A stretch of DNA of 64,000 bases from Hymenobacter sp. UV11 (lineage in GTDB: Bacteria; Bacteroidota; Bacteroidia; Cytophagales; Hymenobacteraceae): NCBI RefSeq assembly GCF_004684095.1, contig NZ_SRII01000002.1:544230-608229 (forward strand). Reading direction: 5' to 3'. Under the pieces are notes generated by a model, which saw only the letters and a list, made by a program, of their open reading frames with translations, did no database searches and was not told the DNA's origin. Position numbers and translations under genes: made by a program. Positions 1-8,046 of the stretch are shown here, in pieces; the first letter of the stretch is position 1; every line of letters begins with the position of its first letter.

Positions 1-2162
1 GCGCCCCGCTGGCGGGCCTGCACTTCTGGAGCTGGGGCTACGGCTATTTATACACGGTTTCTACTCGATTAGTAATTGACAATAAGGTAGTTGATGAAGT
101 TAAAACCCGCACTGGCTTTCGTAAAACGGAGTTTGCCGGCGGCCTCATCCGGCTGAACGACCGGGTGATGCAGGTGCACGGCTACGCCCAGCGCACCAGC
201 AACGAGTGGCCCGCCGTAGGCCTGGGTGTGCCCGCCTGGCTGAGCGACTACAGCAACGGCCTGATGGTGAGCGGCAACGCCAACCTGGTGCGCTGGATGC
301 ACGTCACGCCCTGGAAGCAGGACATCGAGTCGTGCGATAGGGTAGGGCTGCCGCAGGCTATGCCCGCCGGCGACGCCGAAAAAGACGTGGCCGACCGCCG
401 CTGGGGCCAGCGCTTGGAACTCATGCGCGACGCTATCATTTACAACCGCAATAACCCCAGCATCCTGTTTTACGAGTGCGGCAACGAGAGCATCAGCGCC
501 GCCCACATGCAGGAATTGAAGGACATTCGGGACCAGTACGACCCGCACGGGGGTAGGGCCATCGGCTCGCGCGAGATGCTGGATATTGCGCAGGCGGAGT
601 ACGGCGGCGAGATGCTCTACATCAACAAAAGCGCCGGTAAGCCGCTGTGGGCCATGGAGTACTCGCGCGACGAGGCCCTGCGCAAATACTGGGACGAACT
701 GACGCCGCCCTACCATAAAGATGGCGCCGGCCCGCCCTACAAAGGTGCCAGCGCGGCCGAGTACAACCGCAACCAGGACTCGCAGGCCCGCGAGGACGTC
801 ATGCGCTGGTACGACTACTGGCACGAGCGGCCTGGCACCGGCACCCGCAGCAGCGCGGGCGGCGTCAACATCGTGTTTTCGGACACCAACACGCACTACC
901 GGGGCGAAGAAAACTACCGCCGCAGCGGCGAAGTCGATGCCCTGCGCATCGCCAAAGACGGCTTTTTTGCTCACCAAGTAATGTGGGACGGCTGGGTCGA
1001 GCCGGAGCACTCGCGCACGCACATTATCGGCCATTGGAACTACGCGGCGGGGGTAGTGAAGAACGTGGACGTGGTGTCGAACGGCGAAAAAGTCAAGCTG
1101 TTTCTCAACGGCAAGTCGCTGGGTTTCGGGCAGCAGAGCCACCGGTTCCTGTTCACTTTCAAGGATGTGGCCTGGCAGCCTGGCACGCTGCGCGCCGTGA
1201 GCTATGATGCGGCTGGCAAATCCGTGAGCGAAGCCGAGCACCAGACCGCCGGTCCCGCCGTGTCCCTGCGCCTCACCCCGATGACCGGCCCCGCCGGCCT
1301 GCACGCCGACGGCGCCGACCTCGCCCTGGTGCAAGTGGAAGCCGTGGACGCCCAGGGTCACCGCTGCCCCACGGCGCTCAACCTGGTCAGCTTTAGTCTG
1401 AGTGGTCCAGCCGAGTGGCGCGGCGGCCTCGCCCAAGGCCCCGGCAACTACGTCTTATCCAAGGCTTTGCCTGTAGAAGGGGGCGCGAATCGGGTGCTCA
1501 TCCGCACCACCACGCAGGCCGGGACCATTGGCCTCACGGCCACTGCCGACGGGTTGAAGCCGGCGGCAATTAAATTAAAATCGCAGCCGGTGCTGGTGCA
1601 GCACGGCCTGGCTACCCAGCTGCCGGGCGCCGACCTGCCGGCGCGGCTGGACCGCGGCCCTACCCCGGCGGGGCCGTCGTACGTGGTGTCGCGGGTGGCG
1701 GTGCCGATTGTCGCCGTCACGGCTAGCTCCAACGCGGCCAACGCGGCTTTTAGCTTCGACGACAACGAGTTATCGGAGTGGATTTCGGGTCGCCGGGACG
1801 CCCAGCCCTGGATTGAGTACGCGCTGGCCCGGCCCGCTGCCATCAGTCAGGTGGCCTTGAAGCTGACCGGCTGGCGCACCAGCACCTACCCGCTACGCAT
1901 TTTGGTGGATGGCCAGGAGGTGTTCCGGGGTACCAGCGAGCGCAGCCTGGGGTATTTCACGGCCGTTTTTCCGGCGCGCACCGGCCAGCGGCTGCGCATC
2001 GAGCTGGCCGGCAAGACCCAGGCCAAGGACGCCTTCAATATCATGGAGCTGGAAACCCCGAAGGTGCCCACCGCCGCCACCGACCAGCCCGGCCCGCCCG
2101 GTACGCTTGGTTTGGTCGAAGTGGAGGTATATGAAAAGCCGGCCGCCGCACCCACCCCGTAG
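1..2162 (+). CDS. Glycoside hydrolase family 2 enzyme (beta-galactosidase-like), 5' truncated by window edge
   Basis: The frame is open from base 3 with no start, so the N-terminal sugar-binding domain lies outside the window. What remains begins in the immunoglobulin-like domain and enters the GH2 TIM barrel. The acid/base signature C-G-N-E-S is at about 477-491 (Glu codon 486-488), and a candidate nucleophile Glu (W-A-M-E-Y) is at 657-659. A DUF4982-type beta domain follows (VSNGEKVKLFLNG, about 1077-1115). The C-terminus (about 1710-2050) resembles a discoidin/F5-8 carbohydrate-binding module (FDDNELSEW, WIEYAL). GH2 enzymes release beta-linked galactose, glucuronate or mannose from glycans; the exact substrate cannot be read. 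The next gene starts 3 bases after the stop, implying co-transcription. No signal peptide can be assessed. Confidence 0.9.
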   Translation, partial: APLAGLHFWSWGYGYLYTVSTRLVIDNKVVDEVKTRTGFRKTEFAGGLIRLNDRVMQVHGYAQRTSNEWPAVGLGVPAWLSDYSNGLMVSGNANLVRWMHVTPWKQDIESCDRVGLPQAMPAGDAEKDVADRRWGQRLELMRDAIIYNRNNPSILFYECGNESISAAHMQELKDIRDQYDPHGGRAIGSREMLDIAQAEYGGEMLYINKSAGKPLWAMEYSRDEALRKYWDELTPPYHKDGAGPPYKGASAAEYNRNQDSQAREDVMRWYDYWHERPGTGTRSSAGGVNIVFSDTNTHYRGEENYRRSGEVDALRIAKDGFFAHQVMWDGWVEPEHSRTHIIGHWNYAAGVVKNVDVVSNGEKVKLFLNGKSLGFGQQSHRFLFTFKDVAWQPGTLRAVSYDAAGKSVSEAEHQTAGPAVSLRLTPMTGPAGLHADGADLALVQVEAVDAQGHRCPTALNLVSFSLSGPAEWRGGLAQGPGNYVLSKALPVEGGANRVLIRTTTQAGTIGLTATADGLKPAAIKLKSQPVLVQHGLATQLPGADLPARLDRGPTPAGPSYVVSRVAVPIVAVTASSNAANAAFSFDDNELSEWISGRRDAQPWIEYALARPAAISQVALKLTGWRTSTYPLRILVDGQEVFRGTSERSLGYFTAVFPARTGQRLRIELAGKTQAKDAFNIMELETPKVPTAATDQPGPPGTLGLVEVEVYEKPAAAPTP

Positions 2163-2165
2163 CCT

Positions 2166-5100
2166 ATGCACTTGATGATGAAATATTTCGGCGTGCTGCT
2201 GGCTTGGCTGCTGCTGAGGGAAGTAGGGCAGGCGAAGCCCGCGCCTACCCCCCCGTTGTGGCACAACCAACCACGCACGCTGCGCTACCGTCCCGAGGGC
2301 ACTGATTTTGTCATCGCCAACGGTACGCACCGCTTCAACCGTGCCCTGTACGGCACCCACACCGCCTTCCGCGTCGAGGCCGGCGACCTGCCCGAGTTTG
2401 CTCTCTATCTGCCCGGTATGGGCGGCAACCTGAAATTCGGCCTGCTGGCCAACGGCCAGAGCAAGTGGTTGATACAGGCCGAGAATATCACGGCCCGCTA
2501 CCGGCCGGGCCTGATGCTGTACGATATCACCGACCCGCTGCTAGGCCCCGGCCGGCTGCACCTCGAAGTGCAGGCCCTAGCCGATGCCGAAGGGGTAGTA
2601 ATTAAGGTGCAGGTTGAAAACGTACCGGCCAAAAACGTGCAGTTGCTGTGGGCCTTCGGCGGCGCGTCGGGCAAGAAATTCAGCCGCGACGGCGACCTCG
2701 GCGCTGACCCCGAATCGAGCTTTTACCTGAAGCCGGAATATTGCCAGGGCAATGTTTTTACGCTGGCCGGCAGCACGTTCAGTTTGTTGTACGGGGTAGG
2801 GGATAAGCCGCCCAAAGTGGCGCCGCCCACTCCGCTCGCGCCCAAGGTTTTGGCTGGGGTAGGGCCGCCCGCGGCTAAACTCCGCTTGGCCGATGCTGCG
2901 CAGCAGGCGTCGCCGGCGCAGCTGCTGGCGTCGGCGGCCACCTCGGCCGCGCCGGTGGTGGTGGGGGTAGGGCCGGTGCGCGCTGGCGAGGCGCTGTACT
3001 TCGCGGTGCAGAAGCCGGAGGGAGCTAAAATTTTAATCTATAAGGAATTGCCGGCCGCATTTACCCGTGCCGAGGTGGCCCGCGCGGCGCTGGCGGCCCG
3101 GGTGGTAATCAGCACGCCCGACCCCTACCTGAACACGCTGGGCGGGGCCCTGGCGGTGGCCGCCGATGCCATTTGGGAGGCGCCCTCATACCTGCACGGC
3201 GCGGTGGCCTGGCGCATCCGCCTCAACGGCTGGCGCGGCCCCTACGCCGCCGACCCGCTGGGCTGGAGCGACCGCGCCGCGCTGCATTTTCGCAGCTACG
3301 CGCAGTCGCAGCTCACCGCCCCCGCCAGCGGCCCGGTAGTGCCCGATACGGCCCGGCACCTGGCCCGGCAGCTGGAGCAGCTGGGCACGGCGGTGTTCAG
3401 CAGCGGCTACATCAGCCGCAATCCTGGCGGCGATTTTCGGCCTCACCACTACGATATGAACCTGGTGTTCATCGACGCGCTGCTGCGCCACCTGCGCTGG
3501 ACCGGCGACCTGGCTTTCGGGCGCGAGATGTGGCCGGTTATACAGCGCCACCTGGCCTGGGAGAAGCGCAATTTTGACCCCGACGGCGACGGCCTTTACG
3601 ATGCCTACGCCGCCATTTGGGCCAGCGACGCGCTGCAATACAGCGGCGGCGCCGTGACCCACACGTCGGCCTATAATTACTTCGCCAACCAACAAGCCGC
3701 TGAGCTGGCCGCGCTGCTCGGGGCCGACCCCGCGCCCTATCGCCAAGAGGCCGCCCGCATTCACCGGGCCCTGCAAAGCCGGCTTTGGCTGCCCGCGCTG
3801 GGCTGGTACGCCGAGTATCAGGATAGATTGGGGCGGAAGGCCTTGCACCCCAGCGCCGGCCTCTGGACCATCTACCACGCCCTCGATTCGGCGGTGCCCG
3901 ATGCCTTCCAGGCCTACCAGGCCACGCGCTACGTCGATACCGAGATTCCGCACATTCCGGTGCGGGCCGCCGGGCTGCCCGATGCGGGCTACTACCTGCT
4001 TTCGACCACCAACTGGCAACCCTACGACTGGTCGCTGAACAACGTGGTGCTGGCTGAAAACCTGCACATGACGCTGGGCTACTGGCAAGCCGGCCGCCGC
4101 GACGATGCCTTTTTACTCTGGAAAAGCGCCTTGCTCGAAAGCATGTACCTGGGCAGCAGCCCCGGCAATTTCCAGCAGATTTCGTTCTACGACGCCAACC
4201 GCGGCGAGCTATACCGCGACTTTGCCGACCCCATCGGCGTGGCCGCCCGCTCGCTGGTCGAGGGCCTGTTTGGCCTGCGCCCCGACGCCCTGCACGACAC
4301 CCTGCGCGTGCGCCCCGGCCTACCCACCGCCTGGGACTCAGCCTCCCTGAAAGTGCCCGATATTACGTTTCGCTACCGCCGCCAGGGCCCGCGCGAAACG
4401 TACACCGTGGCCCAGCGGCTCCCGAAACTGCTGGCGCTCCAGCTGCAAGTACCCGCCCTGGCCGACCACGTTGTTTCGGTGACGGTGAACGGCCGGCCCG
4501 CCCGCTGGCGCACGGTGGCCGCCGCCGTGGGGCGGCCGCTTATCGAAGTCAGCAGCGCGCCTACCCCCCGCTACGTGGTCGAAGTGGCGTGGCAGGGCGC
4601 CGCGCCCGACGCCGCGCCGGCCGGGCAAATGCTGGCGATGGGCGCAGCCTTCACGGCCGCGTTTACTCACGCCCGCATCGGCGCTATTGCGAACCCGCAG
4701 CAGGTGCTTCGCCAGCCGCAAGTCAGCGGCTCCACCCTCACGGCGCAGGTGGCCGGAGTGGCCGGCGGGCGCACGGCTTTCGCGCAGCTGAAACAAGGGG
4801 AATTGACGTGGTGGGAACCGCTGAAAACCACGGTTCAAAAACCCCTAATGCCCGCCGCTCAAGCTGCTTCAGCCACGCCTACCACTTGGGAAACCATTGA
4901 CCTCAGCGCTGCTTATAATGACCGGGTGACGCAGATTTTCCAGCATAACTACCTCGCGCCCCGCGCCGAAACGGCTACGCTGGAGCTGCCCACCCAGGGC
5001 ATCGGCAACTGGTGCTACCCCCTCATTCAGGCCAACATTGACGACAGCGGCCTGCGCCAACTGGCGGGCGGACAGAACGAAATCCGGCTGCCGAATGGGG

Positions 5101-5606
5101 TTCCTTTGCGCACGCCGGGGTGGGTAGGGGCGAAGAATATCCTGTTCGTGTCGCAGTGGGATAATTATCCGCGCCAGGCCACCGTGCCGCTGCGCGGCCG
5201 CGCCGCCCGCGCCGTGCTGCTGCTGGCCGGTAGCACCAGCGCCATGCAAAGCCAATTTGTTAACGGGGAAGTAGTAATCGCCTACGCCGATGGCACTACC
5301 GCCACGCTGCTCCTGCGCAACCCCGACACCTGGTGGCCCATCGAGCAGGACTACGCGGAGGACGGCTTTGCCTTTCAAATTGGAGCCCCCAAGCCCTACC
5401 GCGTCCACCTCAAAACCGGCCTCATCACCAAGGATTTCAGCCAGTACACCAGTATTAAAGGCTACAGTACCCGCGCCATTGATGGCGGCGCGGCCACGGT
5501 GCTGGAGCTGCCGCTCGACCCCGGCAAGCAACTCAAAAGCCTCACCGTAAAGGCCCTGGCTAATGATGTAGTTATTGGTCTAATGAGCGTGACGCTAGGG
5601 CGGTGA
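2166..5606 (+). CDS. DUF4450-type secreted protein with six-hairpin glycosidase-like domain
   Basis: A 1146-residue protein with an N-terminal signal peptide (MKYFGVLLAWLLL, cleavage near GQA). Start codons at 2166, 2178 and 2181 are all possible; the first is kept because of tight coupling to the upstream GH2 gene. The segment after the signal (FVIANGTHRFNRALYG) is what I recall as the DUF4450 family of Bacteroidota. Residues about 400-720 look like an alpha-toroid: repeated helical hairpins with acidic residues (DPDGDGLYD, LNNVVLAEN). Beta-rich segments follow to the end. DUF4450 genes are commonly found in polysaccharide utilisation loci; substrate and catalytic residues are not established here. 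The family call rests on memory of the motif, not a search. Confidence 0.7.
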   Translation: MHLMMKYFGVLLAWLLLREVGQAKPAPTPPLWHNQPRTLRYRPEGTDFVIANGTHRFNRALYGTHTAFRVEAGDLPEFALYLPGMGGNLKFGLLANGQSKWLIQAENITARYRPGLMLYDITDPLLGPGRLHLEVQALADAEGVVIKVQVENVPAKNVQLLWAFGGASGKKFSRDGDLGADPESSFYLKPEYCQGNVFTLAGSTFSLLYGVGDKPPKVAPPTPLAPKVLAGVGPPAAKLRLADAAQQASPAQLLASAATSAAPVVVGVGPVRAGEALYFAVQKPEGAKILIYKELPAAFTRAEVARAALAARVVISTPDPYLNTLGGALAVAADAIWEAPSYLHGAVAWRIRLNGWRGPYAADPLGWSDRAALHFRSYAQSQLTAPASGPVVPDTARHLARQLEQLGTAVFSSGYISRNPGGDFRPHHYDMNLVFIDALLRHLRWTGDLAFGREMWPVIQRHLAWEKRNFDPDGDGLYDAYAAIWASDALQYSGGAVTHTSAYNYFANQQAAELAALLGADPAPYRQEAARIHRALQSRLWLPALGWYAEYQDRLGRKALHPSAGLWTIYHALDSAVPDAFQAYQATRYVDTEIPHIPVRAAGLPDAGYYLLSTTNWQPYDWSLNNVVLAENLHMTLGYWQAGRRDDAFLLWKSALLESMYLGSSPGNFQQISFYDANRGELYRDFADPIGVAARSLVEGLFGLRPDALHDTLRVRPGLPTAWDSASLKVPDITFRYRRQGPRETYTVAQRLPKLLALQLQVPALADHVVSVTVNGRPARWRTVAAAVGRPLIEVSSAPTPRYVVEVAWQGAAPDAAPAGQMLAMGAAFTAAFTHARIGAIANPQQVLRQPQVSGSTLTAQVAGVAGGRTAFAQLKQGELTWWEPLKTTVQKPLMPAAQAASATPTTWETIDLSAAYNDRVTQIFQHNYLAPRAETATLELPTQGIGNWCYPLIQANIDDSGLRQLAGGQNEIRLPNGVPLRTPGWVGAKNILFVSQWDNYPRQATVPLRGRAARAVLLLAGSTSAMQSQFVNGEVVIAYADGTTATLLLRNPDTWWPIEQDYAEDGFAFQIGAPKPYRVHLKTGLITKDFSQYTSIKGYSTRAIDGGAATVLELPLDPGKQLKSLTVKALANDVVIGLMSVTLGR

Positions 5607-5621
5607 ACCCAAGCGGGAGAA

Positions 5622-5767
5622 CCTCACCCCCCAGCCCCCTCTCCAAAAAAGAGGGGGAGCCAGCCGATTATAGAAGTAATCGCTTGATTTTATGAAAAAT
5701 TATTCTTCAACCATAAAAATGACGTCCGGCTCCCCCTCTTTTTTGGAGAGGGGACTGGGGGGTGAGG
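5622..5767. repeat. 40-bp inverted repeat overlapping the start of the next gene
   Basis: The left arm 5622-5661 (CCTCACCCCCCAGCCCCCTC...) and right arm 5728-5767 are reverse complements with one mismatch, separated by 66 bases. The right arm lies inside the reading frame of the following gene and encodes part of its N-terminal extension. Sequences of this kind (CCTCACCCCCC...GAGGGGGAGCC) look like dispersed intergenic repeats. The transcript could form a long hairpin over the translation start. Confidence 0.85.
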
Positions 5768-7890
5768 CGACCCGGCTGGGCTTCTTACTACTTACTGCCC
5801 TACCCCTCGCCGCGCAGCCCACGCCCATTGACCGGCAGGCGGTAGTGGAGCGCCACAAAGTGCACGTCACGAATACCGACTCACTCAACTCGCTCACCGT
5901 GGGTAACGGCCGGTTCGCCTTCACCGCCGATGTGACGGGCCTGCAAACCTTCCCGCTGCACTACGAAAAGGGCCTACCCCTCGGCACCGAGTCGGAGTGG
6001 GGCTGGCACCGTTTTTCCAATAAGGAGGGCTACAAATTTGACCAAAGCCTGCGCACCTACACCCTCAACGGCCGACCGGTCAGCTACTCGGTGCAGGTGA
6101 AAACGCCCGGTAACAAAGAGGCCGTGGACTACTTCCGCGCCAACCCGCATCGCTTGCAGCTGGGCAACCTGGGCTTCGTGATTGTGAAGAAAAACGGCCA
6201 GCCGGCTATCATTCAGGATATTAAAGATATTCATCAGGAGCTGAACCCGTGGACGGGCGAAATCCGGAGCCACTTCGCTATGGAGGGGGTAGGGGTGGAC
6301 GTGCTCACCGTGGGCCACCAAACGCAGGATGCCGTGGCCGTGCGCGTGGAGTCGGCGCTGCTGAAAACGGGCCGGCTGCGCGTGGCGCTGCGCTTTCCGT
6401 TTCCGACCGCCGCCTGGGCCGATATGGGCACCGATTATTCGCACAACGAGGCGCATAAATCGGTCCTTGCCGCGCAGCAGGCCGGCCGCGCCTTGCTCAC
6501 ACACCAGCTCGACACCACGCGCTATTTTGTGGCCCTGGCGTGGTCGGCCCCGGCAAAGCTGGCCCCCGGCCGGCCCCACGAATTCGTGCTCACGCCCGGC
6601 CGCGTCAGCGCTGTGCTGGAGGTGAGTGCTCAGTTTGCGCCCCACAAAATAATCGCCGCCGCGCCCACCTTCGCCGCCACCCGCGCCAATAGCCGGCAGC
6701 AGTGGCTGGCCTTCTGGCGTAGCGGCGGTGCAGTCGATTTTGGCGGTAATACCGACCCGCGCGCCGCCGAGCTGGAGCGCCGCGTGGTGCTGTCGCAATA
6801 TCTGACGCGCATGCACAATGCCGGCTCGCAGCCGCCGCAAGAGACTGGCCTGCTGCTCAATAGCTGGTACGGCCGGCCGCACCTCGAAATGCACTGGTGG
6901 CACGCGGCGCACTTCGCGCTCTGGGGCCGGCCCGAAATTCTGGAAAAAAGCCTGACTTGGTACGCCCGCCCCGACGTGCAGGCCGAGGCCCGCGCCATTG
7001 CCCAGCGGCAGGGCTACGCCGGCTGGCGCTGGCAGAAAATGACCGACCCCTGGGGTGCCGAGGGCCCGTCGTCGGTGGGCGCGTTTCTCATCTGGCAGCA
7101 GCCGCACACTATCTATTTTGCCGAAGAAGCCTACCGCGCCCACCCCAATGCGGCTACGCTCAAGCTGTATCAGGAACGGGTGAGCCAGACGGCCGAATTC
7201 ATCGCTTCTTACCCCTTCTTTGAGAAAGAAAAAGGTCGCTATATCCTGGGTAAGGGCGTGATTCCGGCGCAGGAGCGCTTCAAGGCGGAGGATACATTTA
7301 ACCCCACCTTCGAGCTGGTGTACTGGCATTGGGCTCTCGAAACCGCCCAAAAGTGGCACGAGCGTCAGGGCCAGCCCCGCAATGCCCAGTGGGACAATGT
7401 GCTGGCCAAACTCGCCAAACTCCCCGAAGCCAACGGCGTGTACCTGGCCGCCGAAAGCGCGCCCGATTCCTACTCCAACCCCGAATACCTGACCGACCAC
7501 CCCGCCGTGCTGGGGGCCCTGGGCTTCCTGCCCGCCACCGGCCAGCAGGACCTGGCCACTATGCGCCGCACCTTCGACCTCATCTGGCAAGACTGGAGCT
7601 GGGACAAAACCTGGGGCTGGGATTTCCCCCTCACCGCCATGACCGCCACCCGCCTCGGCCTGCCCGAAAAGGCCGTGGACGCGCTGCTCATGCCGGTGCG
7701 CACCAACACCTACCTGCCCAACGGCCACAACTACCAGGAAGGCCGCCTACCCCTCTACCTGCCCGGCAACGGCGGCCTGCTCGCGGCCGTGGCACTCATG
7801 TGCGCCGGTTACGACGGCTGCCAGGAAGAAAACCCCGGCATACCCAAAAGCTGGCATGTGCGCTGGGAAGGCCTGCAAAAAATGCCGTAA
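5692..7890 (+). CDS. Probable secreted six-hairpin (alpha/alpha barrel) glycosidase, family not identified
   Basis: 732 residues. The body is colinear with (alpha/alpha)6 glycosidase-like proteins: an N-terminal beta domain (LTVGNGRFAFTADVTG), then a helical part with W-rich motifs (LEMHWWHAAHFALWGRP, about residues 399-415; WSWDKTWGWDFPLTAM, about 637-652) and a closing region PLYLPGNGGLLAAVALM. I cannot assign a CAZy family; GH65/GH95-like architecture is a guess. The N-terminus is odd: the hydrophobic signal (LGFLLLTALPLAAQ) begins only near residue 30, and residues 13-26 are translated from the right arm of the 5622-5767 inverted repeat. The natural start was therefore probably replaced or extended by repeat insertion. 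It lies downstream of two other glycan-processing genes on the same strand. Confidence 0.7.
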   Translation: MKNYSSTIKMTSGSPSFLERGLGGEATRLGFLLLTALPLAAQPTPIDRQAVVERHKVHVTNTDSLNSLTVGNGRFAFTADVTGLQTFPLHYEKGLPLGTESEWGWHRFSNKEGYKFDQSLRTYTLNGRPVSYSVQVKTPGNKEAVDYFRANPHRLQLGNLGFVIVKKNGQPAIIQDIKDIHQELNPWTGEIRSHFAMEGVGVDVLTVGHQTQDAVAVRVESALLKTGRLRVALRFPFPTAAWADMGTDYSHNEAHKSVLAAQQAGRALLTHQLDTTRYFVALAWSAPAKLAPGRPHEFVLTPGRVSAVLEVSAQFAPHKIIAAAPTFAATRANSRQQWLAFWRSGGAVDFGGNTDPRAAELERRVVLSQYLTRMHNAGSQPPQETGLLLNSWYGRPHLEMHWWHAAHFALWGRPEILEKSLTWYARPDVQAEARAIAQRQGYAGWRWQKMTDPWGAEGPSSVGAFLIWQQPHTIYFAEEAYRAHPNAATLKLYQERVSQTAEFIASYPFFEKEKGRYILGKGVIPAQERFKAEDTFNPTFELVYWHWALETAQKWHERQGQPRNAQWDNVLAKLAKLPEANGVYLAAESAPDSYSNPEYLTDHPAVLGALGFLPATGQQDLATMRRTFDLIWQDWSWDKTWGWDFPLTAMTATRLGLPEKAVDALLMPVRTNTYLPNGHNYQEGRLPLYLPGNGGLLAAVALMCAGYDGCQEENPGIPKSWHVRWEGLQKMP

Positions 7891-7911
7891 AGGCAGGTTT
7901 TTTCTACTATT

Positions 7912-8024
7912 GTCATGCTCATCTGGCGTCCGCTTGTCGAAGCATCTCTACCGCTGCGTTGCATTCGTCTTGATTACTTACGCGGTAGAGATGCTTCAAC
8001 AAGCGGACGCCAGATGAGCATGAC
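7912..8024. repeat. Family A inverted repeat, copy 1 (43-bp arms)
   Basis: Arms 7912-7954 and 7982-8024 are reverse complements with one mismatch. They begin GTCATGCTCA and end ...AGCATCTCTACCGC. The repeat sits between the converging stop codons at 7890 and 8047 and can act as a terminator in both directions. Same family as 24638, 33809, 38625 and 53158. Confidence 0.9.
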
Positions 8025-8046
8025 GGATGATAGCAATAGGAGACTA

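Noticed and set aside
69..1436. Long open frame on the minus strand opposite the first GH2 gene
   Set aside because: High GC makes long antisense frames; it has no domain and lies wholly opposite a clear GH2 enzyme.
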